64,000 nucleotides of DNA, from contig QRDG01002511.1 in NCBI GenBank assembly GCA_012064385.1, positions 310,001 to 374,000 on the forward strand, read 5' to 3'. This document shows positions 42,763 through 53,735 of the stretch, in pieces. Within the stretch, counting starts at the first letter, position 1; each line of letters begins with the position of its first letter. The translations under genes were made by a program, and so were the position numbers. The DNA is from Puccinellia tenuiflora. Its lineage: Eukaryota; Streptophyta; Magnoliopsida; Poales; Poaceae. The notes beneath the pieces were generated by a model. The model saw nothing but the letters and a program-made list of their open reading frames with translations. It was not told the origin of the DNA and did not search any database.

Positions 42763-45700
42763 TGCGATAGGCAGGCTTGTCGACACCTTGACTGTCTTGC
42801 TGGCGTCCGTCGGGTGGACTTGATGGGTTCTTGTGTCGTCGGTCGTGTTGAAGGCGGAGCCCTTGGCTGGCTTCTTGGATGGCGGGAAGATGGTCTTGTC
42901 ATTGTCGACTGCCATCAGCGCAAGGTGCTCCTCCATTCCGAAGAACTCAGAGATCTTGCTGAATTCGCGGTCGCAGCTGTTGGAGCGGTCGAAGTCGCCG
43001 TGCACCGTGATGACGCCCTTGGGTCCAGGCATCTTGAGCATAAGGTAGGCGTAGTGAGGAATCGCCATGAATCTGGCAAAGGTTGGGCGCCCGAGTATCG
43101 CATGGTACTGCGACTTCCAGTCGACTACCTCGAAGTCAATCGCCTCCCTATGGAAGTTGTCGGGTGTGCCAAAGATGACGTCGAGTGTGATTGTTCCCAT
43201 GGGCGTGACTGCTTGCCCTGGTACTATGCCATGGAAGGTGGTCTCTGATGGCGTCAAGTTTGTTGTTGGCCTGTTCATCCTTCTGAGGGTGTCGGCGAAG
43301 ATAATGTTGATGCCGCTGCCTCCGTCCATGAACACCTTTTTCAAGGTGTAATCCCCGATCAGAGCTTCGACTACCAGAGCGGCGTGCCCGGGTCGTGGTA
43401 CCGCAGGCGGATGATCTGCTCTGGAGAACGTGATCGGCGTCTCTGACCCTCTCAGGTATTCGGGTACTGCGGGTGGACAGGTGACAGCCTGGTAGACTTG
43501 GCGGGTGATGATCTTCTGAGTCCTGTTTGAAGGGCGCCCCTTCTGTATCATGTTTAGCTGTCCGCGTGCCGCTGGATATGCGTCAGGGGCTTCTTGCTGC
43601 GGCTGCGGCTGCTGATAGAAAGCTCCTGCTGCCAGTGCTGGATTAGCGACTGCAGGTATGGGTGCGGGTGCTGCTTGGAGAGCCAGCTGCGCGACTGGCT
43701 GCGCTACGGGTGCTGCCTGGGGAGCCAACTGCATGGCTGGCTGAGCGACTATCTTCTGCATTGCCTGGTATATCCTGCGTGCCTTTTTGCAGTCCTTCAA
43801 CAGGTGGCGGGACCCCCACTTGCCCGTTTCCGGGTTCCTGAACATATGATGCTTGCAAGGTTGCTCCAGCTCTTCCTCCGGAGTCAGTGTGCGCCTCTGC
43901 CACTCTCGTTTGCGGCTTCCGTCGCCACGGTAGGTGCTGCCACCGCTTCGGGTGAATTGCTCTTGGCCGTATTGGCGACTCTGGTCGTCGCCGCTTCGAC
44001 TGTACTGCCTTTGACTGTATTGGCGACTGTTGTCGCGTGCTTCATCCTCGCGGGGGGTTTCGAATCCCGCCGCTACTAACTCTATTGAGTCATTGCCGTG
44101 GTAACGCGGCTTCTTCTTCTGGCGTCCTTCTCGCCAGTTGCTTGGTCCGGTCTCGTCTCTTGGGGAGTAGCGTGAAGTATCACGGACCGAGTCCTCTCCG
44201 TCTGCCCACTGGTTGGCTATCTTCATGAGGTCAATCATGTTTCTCGGCCGGAGCCTACCAAATTCCTCGCGGAGGTCGCGGCGATAGACGCCATGCATGA
44301 AGGCATCCATCACTCGGTCTTCCGAGGTGGCTTCCATGGTGTTGCGGAGCAGGGTCCATCGCTGGATGTATGACCGGAGCGGCTCGTCCCGTCCTTGCTT
44401 GCATGCTTGGAGCTCGACGAAAGTTGTTGGCCTTGAGTACGTCCCCAGGAAGCTCTTGACGAAGGCGTCCGCGAACTCGTCCCACGTGCTGAAGGCGTCC
44501 TTGGGTTGAGCCACCCGCGTGCAGATCCTGTGAGCATCAGCTGGATGTACTGCATGGCGGTAGTCGAAGTACCACCCTGGCAACTGCAGGCTATGAGGTA
44601 GTCCTCCAGCCAATCTCTCGGGTCCTGCTTTCCGTCGTACTTGACCGCTTCTGCCGTGAGCTTGAAGCCCTTGGGCATTCTTGTGTCGCGGATGTTGAAG
44701 CTGAAGCATGCGGCGCCGCGTGGCTTGAGGTCGCTATCGTCGCGGTCGTCAGCATTGGGTGTGCTGACCGTCCGCTGGGTGCGGTTGCGGTCTACCGTCC
44801 TCTGTGTGATGACGTTGCGGAGGTCTTCGCCTGGCTGCGGCTGTCGCGGTTGCCTTGGAGCTGCTCCTGCGAGTGCTGCGGGTTCGCGGTCGCGGCGACC
44901 CCGGTTTTCTTGCGCCCTTTCTGTTGGCGCCTTGTTCGCCAGAGCTTCTTCGACTGCCTTGATGGACATGATTTGTTGCTTGTGGAGGAGAGCACGGGCG
45001 TCACCCTCAGGCGGCTGCGTCAGTCGCAGGTATGTTTCGACTGCCATGAGGGCAGCCCCGGGTGTTTTGGGGACGGGTATCCCATCCGCGTCTTCAGTCA
45101 TGTATGACGACTCGAGGTTGCGGGTGATTCCGGCGCGTTCGGCCTCTGTCATCCGGGGCACGCGGGCCCTGTGGCGCCTTGCTCCTTGCGAGACCTCTGT
45201 CGAGGCAGCTGTGAATGAATAAGCGGCCCTCCTGCCACTCGCCGCATCGGCTTCCTCCTTGCGTCGGAGTAGCTCGGCCTTCTCTGCGCGGAGTCGTTCG
45301 CCTTCCTTCCGCAGCAGGTACTGGACCGCCATGAGGTCCTCTCGGGGTGCGTCTGGTGGGGGGTACGTGCCCTCCTCAACGTGCTTCAGGGCTCTGATTG
45401 CCATGTTGCGGGTGATGGTGAGTCGTGTCTGATCCGGCATGACCACCTCCAGTGGATATACGGGTTCGTCGCCGTTGGCCCGCGACGGGCCGGCCATGTA
45501 GACTTGTGCGGGGTAAATCCGGGGAGTGGGGCTGATGCTTCCACTGCTGCTTCCTTCATCCGAGCCGTGCTCGGAGTCGAAAATGGCTCCAACGTGGTGG
45601 GTACCACAGTTGCCGTTGAGGTTCTTTCCGTAGAGTTTCGCGGCCTTCACCGCGGATGCGAGGAATGGAGTCGATGTCGTCGACGCGGGTGCGATTGGCT

Positions 45701-45818
45701 TGCGGATGATCTCGCGACGCGAAGGCGTGGCCGACGTAGTCGGAGTCGATGTAGATCTTGGCCTTGCCCGCGACGCGACCAAGGTAGTCGAAGTAGACTT
45801 GATCCGCGCAGGGGTCAC
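42760..45818 (-). pseudogene. Gypsy gag and protease, frameshifted
   Basis: The gag frame from 45818 has a basic/serine-rich leader, a charged coiled coil (REDLMAVQYLLRKEGERLRA) and the capsid start (YDGKQDPRDWLEDYL, MQYIQLMLTGSARGWLN). A frameshift near 44505 moves to the frame ending at 42760: FSTWDEFADAFVKSFLGTYS, IQRWTLLRNTMEATSEDRVM, then a modified zinc motif with C, H, H and C (CKHHMFRNP...SRHLLKDC). A glutamine/proline/alanine linker follows, and then the aspartic protease (KKVFMDGGSGINIIFADTL, and HAILGRPTFARF). The protease site reads DGGSG, as in related families. Confidence 0.85.
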
Positions 45819-46135
45819 CGCCGATGCGATCTCCTTGGCAGCCGAGGTGCGGGTGTCGTGGTTGCGTTGGGCATGATCTCCGCCATGGAGGCAGTTGGCG
45901 TAGTCGAGGCGGGCGCGATCTTCGCGGCAGTCGAAGATGCGATCGCCGCAGTCGCGGTAGATGCGATCACGGCAGGTGATGACGCGGTCGTTGTAGTCGT
46001 GGCAGATGCGATCTTCGCGGCAGTCGAAGATGCGATCGCAGCATTCGCAACAGATGCGATCTCGGCGGTGGGTGAAGGCGTGGTTGATGTAGTTGATGCA
46101 GATGCGGGTGTCGTCTCCGCGCGTAGCGCGGCCAC
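45815..46135 (-). pseudogene. Alanine/threonine-rich repeat leader of gag
   Basis: A minus-strand frame is built from repeats such as AIASSTAAKIA, with the DNA block GATCTTCGCGGCAGTCGAAG repeated at about 45917 and 46018 (spacing about 101 bp). It is in another frame than the following gag ORF, so either it belongs to gag before a frameshift or it is non-coding leader. Confidence 0.4.
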
Positions 46136-46140
46136 TGTAG

Positions 46141-48974
46141 ATGCTAGGTTATCTCACTTGCTTCCTTACAAGCCACGCCTTTCATGGAGCTCACCTTGCA
46201 AAAAAAAAACATTTTACACAATCCAATCCCATGTCCAGCCCGGCCCAAATCCAAACCCAGGGAATTTTGTCTCCCATTTGCCCCGTGTGTGGAAAGCTCG
46301 CAGCCATGTAGGGTCGGACGCGCATCGGACACAATTTGTTGCACTGCCTGTGAGACCACCGATGCGGTGCACCACATTATACAACTATGGGGTCGACGAC
46401 TGCCCATACCTCGAGAAAAGAAGGACCTAAAATAGTAAAGTAAAGTATATATAGACTCATCATTGTACTATCACCCATCACATCCAATAAACTATTTAAT
46501 GCTCCTGGTAAATAAATTAATGCATGAATGATTTTTTCTAATCAACAATGCATAATTTAACTATTATCTTTTAATTACAATATGTATAAATAATAGTACA
46601 AATACATTTGAAAAAATGTATCCAGAAGACAAAATGAAACTACACCATTTATGGACGCTCAATTCAGATAATTGCGTATATATTAGTAGTCAAAACGTGA
46701 ATGTATGCCTTACATTTTGGAATATACACCACAGACCTTCCTAGGATGTAAAAACAAATTACTATGAACGTCAATAACAAATTTAGTGACCATGATGTTC
46801 TCCTTCCAGTAAGAAGTCCTGCAAGTTTACAGAAATCTACGTACTAGATTTTTATGTTTAATTTCGTGCAACATATTTTTATTTCATAGGCTTGTCGGCG
46901 ACCTGTGTATACCAGATGATAACAGACTCATTGTATTATAGCATATAAAATAATAAAATTTACATGTGCAAACATATTAGAATCCACTCCATTTTATTTT
47001 CACGGTGATTAATCTAAAGAAAATATTGTTTCAACATCCGGTACAGAGCATACGCACTTTTTAAATTTTTGACTTGCTAGACAATTTTGATGATAAATAA
47101 GTAGTGTTATTCGTTCAGTTTGTACTCTAAATTTCTATAGATATACTTATTTAATCATACACTAGAAAGCGATATTGAGATATTTGTTAGATCGTACTCG
47201 TTACACGTCTTTGCCATAAATACATATAAATTATATATATTATGCATTGTAAGAAATAGTTCTAGTTTGTTGCAGAATAAAGTTTAATATCTTTAAATAT
47301 TCAATACATACAAAGAACACATAACCTAATATTTATTAACAATGTCAATTATGTGGTTAGACTATGCGGGAAAATAGAAAATTATACTTGCTACGTACGA
47401 TGCAAATAAATATATTGAAGTATAAAAGTTTAGTATAAATTGTATTATACCGGACTCATATTTTCATTTGAACGGCCTTGTGCACAAGTGCATGCACCAT
47501 GTTAGAGTATATGTCTAGGTCTTAGTTAGAGCGAACTGGCTACAATACGGTTGGTTGTGTCCACGGTGAAATCATCAAAATGTGAGTGCGGGTGGACCAA
47601 ATCACTTTCACACTATCCTCTCCCCTTCTTCCTCATCTCTCCAACCATTAGCGAGTGCGATATGTCTCTCCCTTTTCTTTCTCCTCTACCACAATTTGTC
47701 TGTTGTCCGCCTCCCGCACGCCACCACCCACATTTCGAGCCGACGTTGGCGACCGCTGGGGAGACTCGGCGGAGTAAGCGTCACTGAAAATGGAGCCAGC
47801 CACCGACAAGCGCGCATGCGGTGGTCGCCGAGACCATGCAGAACCCAGTTAACAAGAAATATCTCTGCCCGAGAAAGCAAAAAAGAGGACACTTTTCGTA
47901 TGCGAGATAGAAAACATATCTGGTGTCTCAATAACGTGAGAGTCCGATGTCCAACAACGTGATCATTGGGCACACCCTTTGCTTTACGGCATCAACATTT
48001 TTTTATTTATATTATTTTCACCATAAAAACATGCTCTAATTTATTTCTACGAAAACAACATAACTGAATGGTCTTGCTAAGAGGATAAACAACACAATTG
48101 CCGAGAGAGTTAGATGATCGCAATCAAGTATAAATCTGGCTAAGTATTATTGGGTGAGTCTTGCTAAGAGGATGACCAAGGCAATTACGGAAAGATTTTT
48201 GTCATCAAGTGCAAAACTGACTATGCATTATTGCGTGAGTATTTGATGACTCCAATTTGCCTCATTAATTCGTTCCAAGTTATCCATACTGGAAGGAGAT
48301 GTTTCCAATATAGTCGGCTATGACTAGGACGTCTAATATGACCATCTGAAGGTTTTCTAGTGTAAGATCTTTATTCATATTTCTCAAGATGGAAGGTCAA
48401 TCTTTGATTCAAAGACACGACTTTTATTCATAGTTTAGCTACAAGTCGTTTGATACAATAACAAGAAAGGTTGTGAGAAGTTGTAATGCTGTGTTTGTTG
48501 AATATCGAACAATTGAGGATATTTTGAATACAATCCAAATCTATATAAATTCTATCTGTGAATGCTACCATCTATTTTTGCTAGATGCTCTACCCTAAAT
48601 ATTGTGAGGAAATAACAACGACAACCTTGCCCAACAAGGAGATGTCGCGGTCGCTCCCCAAGCCAAACCTGTGAAGAAAGCGGCGAGTACACTCAAGATC
48701 ATGACGCAATCCAACAGTGTGAGAATTGAGTGAGCAATACTAATTGTCAGTCGACTAAGAATTATAACACGAAAAAGTTTATATGTAAACCAATCTGTAC
48801 TGAAATATTTCCTTGTGTTGCCAGTAATAAACACCAATACGGCCCGAAATGCTGAGACGCTTCAAACATATTTGCAAGTTTTATAGTACACCACATAACA
48901 ACGCACGCATAGCTAGTAGCAACTCGCTGCACCGCCGCAGGTTGCCACCGACGACGGAGCCGTCTGCCTAAATC
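46141..48974. other. AT-rich stretch, no gene seen
   Basis: Long AT-rich DNA with no supported frame. It holds an imperfect tandem duplication (48071-48157 and 48158-48244) beginning GTCTTGCTAAGAGGAT. A somewhat GC-richer block at 47540-47960 has short frames on both strands without domains. Confidence 0.5.
48071..48244. repeat. Imperfect tandem duplication, 87-bp period
   Basis: Both copies start GTCTTGCTAAGAGGAT and share AAGTATAAATCTGGCTA/AAGTGCAAAACTGACTA and TATTG[G/C]GTGAG blocks. Confidence 0.6.
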
Positions 48975-49297
48975 CTACGCGCAGTGTGGAGCCAGGCACT
49001 CGCAGATCGGCCACAGGTAGCCCCCGTTGCAGCGGCCGTCGAGCTTGCCGAGGCCCTGGCAGAGCAGCCTGCACGTGTTGGGTTTCACGCACAGGCCGTA
49101 GCCCCCATCCGCATTCCAGCACTCATCGGCCTGAACAGTCGCCACCCCACCTTCAAAGAAGCAGAACAGAATCATAAGAAACATGTACCCTGAAGTGAAA
49201 ATGAAAAAAAGGTGAAAAGGATCCTCAGCTTACTTGAAACGACGATGAGCAGCACGAGAAGTGCAGAGCACAAGGCGCTCCTCCTCCAAGCCTCCAT
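48975..49297 (-). CDS. Defensin-like secreted cysteine-rich peptide
   Basis: Two exons on the minus strand, 49297-49234 and 49150-48975, joined across an 83-bp GT...AG intron in phase 1, give 79 residues. Residues 1-29 form a signal peptide (MEAWRRSALCSALLVLLIVV, then SSGVATVQA). The mature part has eight cysteines spaced C-x9-C-x5-C-x3-C-x9-C-x8-C-x-C-x4-C, the CxxxC/CxC pattern of the CS-alpha-beta fold of plant defensins and defensin-like proteins. Such peptides are secreted and act in antimicrobial defence or cell signalling; which role applies here cannot be told. An intron splitting the signal peptide from the mature part is typical of the family. A TATA box lies upstream. No disabling change is seen. 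Confidence 0.85.
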
Positions 49298-49380
49298 GGC
49301 AGAACAGGAGAATGTAAACGGATTACTTGAGAAGATCGATCGAGCACAAGGAATGCAGCAACAATTGTGCTTGGGCCTCC

Positions 49381-49390
49381 TTTATTTATG
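49381..49390 (-). promoter_or_regulatory. TATA box of the defensin-like gene
   Basis: The minus-strand CATAAATAAA lies 84 bp upstream of the ATG, leaving a short leader. Confidence 0.6.
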
Positions 49391-49399
49391 GAGGCTCAT

Positions 49400-50429
49400 C
49401 CTTATTTTGTTCTGTTGGCCTTCGTGTGATAGATTGTGGTCTGCATATATATTGGGGTCATAGGGCCCGGAGAGAGAATAGGAAGCTCAAAGAACTCGAG
49501 GTCAAGCGGGTAAGCAGGGGGCATTAATTTACAAATAAAAAACTGAAGACAAACATGTCCCTAGAGTTTGTTGAACCATGGTAGGAACCAGCTATATTTT
49601 GTGCGGTTACTCCTATACCAGCTATTTTAAGAACTTCCTAATTACTTCATCCATATTACACAGAAGCAAATGGATCTTTGATATATAATCATCCGAAAAT
49701 ATTGAATATTGCACCTGAAAATGTGAAATTGGGAGCCTTGTGTGAACCACCGGCTACAACAAATAACCACAAGCTTTCCTTTACATTATTATACTGAAAA
49801 TAGTTTATGTAAGACCATCAAAATGTCGACACTTGTAAATTAATATGCTGTCTTTGCTGCTTACAACCGTCTCTAGTAAAAATAGTTTCGCGAGTTGCAA
49901 ATACAAGATTTGTTTTATCTTGGTACAAATTGTTCATTCACTGATACAACGAATGAAAGATAGTTTTAAAAGGTTGAAGCTGGAAGATGAAATTTTAGAG
50001 AGGCTCCTTCTCGTTACCAGCTAGCAGTTTATGTATAACAAAAGAACGGAGTTGTCATTACCCAGTTACCCATTACATATGAGAAATCTTATCTATGTAC
50101 TAAAAGTGGAGTAACTAAGAACACATCAAAGCGCCACATCGATGATTCCGTTTCCTTTGTAGCGTTCCACTCAGGTTCGTGTTCCACAAACACAAATAAC
50201 ACCCAAGAATAGTCTCAACAATCATATAATCTGGAACATACTATAGCACTTCTACAGAATACTGACGTGCAAGTTGTACCACCGTATATTAAGATCAATT
50301 GGAGTGAATCTCTGCTACTAAGTACTGAATAATTTATTCTAGCTTTCAGGATGGAGAACAGAGCATCCGTGTCTGCATATACATGTGCAACTTCTCCTAT
50401 ATATCGTAGCAACAACCACCGATCCCACC
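49400..50429. other. Intergenic, no gene seen
   Basis: AT-rich DNA upstream of the defensin-like gene and downstream of the DUF688 gene. No repeat family was recognised. Confidence 0.5.
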
Positions 50430-51563
50430 TTAGTTTCTGCTAGTCTTGAGCTTCATCAGCTTCGCGGCCATGGTGGCATCCTGCTTGCCGCTCCTCCTGT
50501 CCCTGCCAAGTTTCGGGCTGCCACTGTCGGCGCTCAGTCCGATGGATAGCTTGCTCAGAGCCTTCCGTGCATCCGTGCAGTACCTCTTGCTCGTGTCAAG
50601 CAGCGACGAGACGCCCCACCCGCGGCCCCCCTGACATTCCTCGCGGCTCCTCTTCTCTCGGCGCGGCTGTTGCGGCGAGTCTTGGACGTCAATGTCGTCG
50701 GTCTTGTTGTCCACCTGCAGGGCATCACGCAGGGTAGTGTTCCCGCGGATGTGATCAGTGGCGCCCGAGCGAGGAGGCGCCGCGTGCCGCGTCGACGGGC
50801 TTCGGAACCCGCTGACCGCCGGCTTCGCGCTCCAGGGGAAGAACACCATGAGCCCACAGGCTCCCGGGGTCATCTGCTCGACACGCGCGGCAATGTTAGC
50901 GCGCGGCACGGCCTGCACGATGTCGTTGCTCTGCCGGGTCTTCGGCCGCTCCCCGTCATTGTCGTCATGGCGAGTACTGCCGCCACGTCGCCGCCAATGC
51001 TTCGAGTGTCTGCCCGAGGCGATGCCGGCGCCATCCGCGGCCGCGAGAGCGTGGCCGCACGACCGGTCTTTGGCGGCGAAGCTCTCGGCGCGGCCGAGGA
51101 AGATGTCCTCGAAGCGCTTGGACGTGACCCGGTCGAAGGAGCCGATCCGCTCGGGCGAGGAGGACGCCCTGTCAATGGCGTCGGAGAAGGACGACGCGTC
51201 GCAGTCGTCGCTGCTCCCTTCGCTCGTGTAGCACCAGTTCGTCCTCGAGCCCGGGCACTGCGGAGGCCAGCGCCCGGGCGGCGGCTTCGGTGGCGGCATC
51301 ATCATCATCGTCTCCTCCCGCGCCGTGCGCGCGTCCCTGCCGCTCTTGGCCACGCCGGGGGAGCTCTCCCAAGAGAACGGCACCTTCGTTCGCAGCGGCG
51401 AGGCGGCGCCGGCGCTGCACCGCAGGCTGCTGGGCGCGTCCGTGGAGGCGCACGAGCGGCGCGGCGTGGGGAGCGGCGAGTCGAGCAGCTGCGGCTGCGG
51501 GAGCGGCTCGCTGCCGGCATTGCGCTGCCTCTCCTTGCTGGGGCGCTTGGTGACGATCTCCAT
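50430..51563 (-). CDS. DUF688-type protein
   Basis: A single-exon gene of 377 residues, strongly GC-rich and rich in serine, arginine and proline. The hallmark near the N terminus, KVPFSWESSPGVAKSG (residues 60-75), corresponds to the PF.WE..PG.PK box of plant DUF688 proteins. Residues 234-256 carry the second box (GACGLMVFFPWSAKPAVSGF). An acidic/serine stretch (115-137) and a basic C terminus (SGKQDATMAAKLMKLKTSRN) follow the family pattern. No signal peptide or membrane segment is seen. The function of DUF688 is unknown. The start is the first ATG, in the context CCCCACCATGG, a good plant start context. Overlapping plus-strand frames here are shadows caused by GC content. Confidence 0.85.
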   Translation of the reverse strand: MEIVTKRPSKERQRNAGSEPLPQPQLLDSPLPTPRRSCASTDAPSSLRCSAGAASPLRTKVPFSWESSPGVAKSGRDARTAREETMMMMPPPKPPPGRWPPQCPGSRTNWCYTSEGSSDDCDASSFSDAIDRASSSPERIGSFDRVTSKRFEDIFLGRAESFAAKDRSCGHALAAADGAGIASGRHSKHWRRRGGSTRHDDNDGERPKTRQSNDIVQAVPRANIAARVEQMTPGACGLMVFFPWSAKPAVSGFRSPSTRHAAPPRSGATDHIRGNTTLRDALQVDNKTDDIDVQDSPQQPRREKRSREECQGGRGWGVSSLLDTSKRYCTDARKALSKLSIGLSADSGSPKLGRDRRSGKQDATMAAKLMKLKTSRN

Positions 51564-52283
51564 GGTGGGGTTTTGTTACGCTACGGCCGGCGAACTGTTG
51601 CGAAGCAGGCATGCGACGTGGGTATAAGAGTGCACGCGAAGGCTACGAGCGAGGTAGGTGAGGGAGGCAACGGTGATCGACCTCATGCTTTACCACGAGA
51701 AGTGGAACTCCCGGCGGTTGGGGCGTAGCTAGCTTCGTGTATGGTAGCGTGTCGTGGATATTTGCCCCCTCCGTTGGTTCTTTCCCGTGAATCTGTGCTC
51801 AAGGGCGTTAATGGCGGAGGTTGCCGAAAGTTAAGCGATGAAGGGATCGCTGGAAAAACAAGTTGCACATCCTACACAGTGTTATGTGTGCTAGACCTGT
51901 TGTTGCTCCGACATTGTTCATGGTTTCACGACCTTCTTCACTTCATCTATAAAGTGTGATCTTCTAAAAAGTGTGACTGTTTGTGGCTACGGAACCTAAG
52001 TGCAAATCACAGGATACGTTAGAAATCATAAAAAATGTAGTCCGTTGTTCCATCAACGATAAATATTGCACATGATCCACGATGCCTGGTTGACCCAAGG
52101 AGGCTCTGTAGGTGTAATATTGAGGGGATTTTTTCCTTGCTAGAAAAGAGTTCTATATATATGGCGACCCTCTCTCCCGTTTGCTTCTTGATCTACGGGT
52201 GGATGTGTTCTCCATGATGTTGTGTACTGTAAGTGGTTTAGTTAGAGGCTTATGCCCAAATTTTATTCTACGAGGAATTGTCA
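51564..52283. other. Upstream region of the DUF688 gene; no other gene
   Basis: GC content falls quickly away from the gene. It presumably contains its promoter, but no clear TATA box was found. Confidence 0.4.
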
Positions 52284-52420
52284 GCCTCAGTATGCAGATG
52301 ATACCTGCTATTTCCTGAGAATGATCCTAGGGTCGTAGCTCTGAATCTGAAATTGACGCTGGCTTGCTTTGACCATTAATTATCGGAGTGAATTGATACC
52401 TATGTGGCTATGTACATGTT
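52284..52420 (+). pseudogene. Small LINE reverse-transcriptase fragment
   Basis: Read across a frameshift, the sequence gives a YADDT box (CAGTATGCAGATGATACC) followed by PENDPRVV and NLKLTLACFD, the RT segment around the catalytic motif of plant L1. It is very short and broken. Confidence 0.6.
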
Positions 52421-52726
52421 TTCCTTCTTCAAATTCCCATAATGAGCGCTAGAGTTAATGAATACTCTGATCGTCAATTACATGCAGATTGATGAGGAGA
52501 GTAACCATAAAATTCATCTATCCAACTAGCCATCTGTTTGCATGAAGAGGGAGCTTGGAGATTAGGAATCAAAATCTGCAATATTTGAGTATTTTCCTTA
52601 TTGGTTCTTAGGTCAATAGATACATCCAAGCAGAGGGTACTCTCTGGATGAAAGTAATTCACTCTAAATATATAATATTACAAGCCCTAATATCCTATGT
52701 GTCGTGATGTACATCCATCCACCTTT
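52421..52726. other. No gene seen
   Basis: A 62-residue minus-strand frame (52474-52662) has no recognisable feature. Confidence 0.4.
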
Positions 52727-53106
52727 TTTTTGATAAAGAGATTTTTATTACTTAAAAAGTTTTAAGTATTACATCCGGCCTCTGCATATCTAGGATGCAC
52801 GCTGCCCCAACAAGTTAACAAGTTTCCGAACAACAAAAATTAAAAGGCAAATTACATATCATAATGAGATATTGTAAAACTGCCTAAGGTGAACGAGGGC
52901 CAATCCGAAGATTATGTTGCCATCCATGCTGGGAAAACAACCCACTGGCCGCAGTCTCCAGTAGCGCGGCCACCTCCGAAAACAGATTGCGATGCTCCAC
53001 ACGTTGTAGTGCCGGCCATGCATAGAGCGTAGCGGTGGTCCGGTAGATAATCTGCATAACAGAAGCATTTTTATCATTAAAAACCTTGTCATTTCTACAT
53101 AGCCAC
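52727..53106 (-). pseudogene. LINE 3'-end fragment, cut by the CACTA insertion
   Basis: The minus strand ends in an A-rich tail (TTATCAAAAAAAAGG-like at 52727). The frame 53092-52859 (DKNASVMQII-like start, RVEHRNLFSEVA in one frame, GWQHNLRIG in another) is the C-terminal region of L1 ORF2, related to the fragment at 4045-4285. Its upstream part stops exactly where the CACTA terminus begins (53107). Confidence 0.7.
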
Positions 53107-53122
53107 CACTAGTGGAGAAAGA

Positions 53123-53735
53123 GCCTTTTGTCCCGGCTCGTGAGGGCCTCTAGTCCCGGATCTGCACCCGGGACTGCGGAATCGGGACTAGAGCCCCCCC
53201 CCCCCCCCCCCCCCCCCCAGACCCGGGTCAGTTACGACCCGGGACAAAAGGGTCCCCCACGTGGCCGGTGCCTCGGCGCGTGGTCGAGGACCTTTAGTCC
53301 CGGTTCTTCATACAGCCCGGGACTAGAGATGTCCCCACCTGGCAGCCTCTGGCTCTGGCTTTTTTGTGTTCCCGCCTTATTACATATTTAAAATTATGAT
53401 CAATCTTACAAAATATGTGGTTAATTAATTACAATTCAGAAAAATACATATAGCATATCAAAATGTTCATAAAAGAAATATCTATCTAATAAAAATATAC
53501 TTTATTCTTTATGAGAATTCAATTAATTACATGGAGGTCACAACCGGGACTAGAGCCCGTATATTCGATTACATATCACAACCGGGACTAGAGCCCGTCT
53601 ATTCGATTACATGGAGGTCACAACCAGGACTAGAGCCCCGTCTACTCGATTACATATCACAAGTTCACAACCGGGACTTATGCCCATCTATTCGATTACA
53701 TGGAGGTCACAACCAGGACTAGAGCTCCGTCTACT
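53123..53735. repeat. CACTA 3' subterminal repeats
   Basis: Inverted and direct copies of CCGGGACTAGAG and CTAGTCCCGG lie at 53150-53330. At 53535-53735 a unit of about 42 bp (CACAACCGGGACTAGAGCCC, GTMTATTCGATTACAT) is repeated about five times. They are probably binding sites for the element's subterminal-binding protein. Confidence 0.75.
53194..53218. repeat. Homopolymer of 25 C
   Basis: An uninterrupted C run lies inside the subterminal repeats. Its length may be an assembly or sequencing estimate. Confidence 0.9.

Larger units (their letters stand above)
33227..46140 (-). mobile_element. Gypsy element with antisense genes; 5' LTR missing
   Basis: Minus-strand order: gag (45818), protease, RT, RNase H, integrase (ending 39551), minisatellite (39379-38436), antisense genes (38305-34635), polypurine tract (33703-33690) and 3' LTR (33689-33227). 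The integrase follows RNase H, as in gypsy. An antisense ORF block between pol and the 3' LTR is known from Grande/RIRE2-type families. No second LTR is found right of 46140, so the 5' LTR and primer-binding site are deleted. Confidence 0.85.

Noticed and set aside
45381..46430. Plus-strand open frame of 349 residues over the gag region
   Set aside because: It is arginine/alanine/valine-rich low-complexity sequence, antisense to gag and its repeat leader. It is an effect of GC-rich repeats.
48595..48837. Minus-strand frame of 80 residues, hydrophobic
   Set aside because: It lies in AT-rich intergenic DNA. The composition explains the hydrophobicity, and no gene context was seen.
50670..51728. 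Plus-strand open frame of 352 residues
   Set aside because: It is the antisense shadow of the DUF688 gene. It is arginine/alanine-rich without domains, while the minus strand has the recognisable family boxes.
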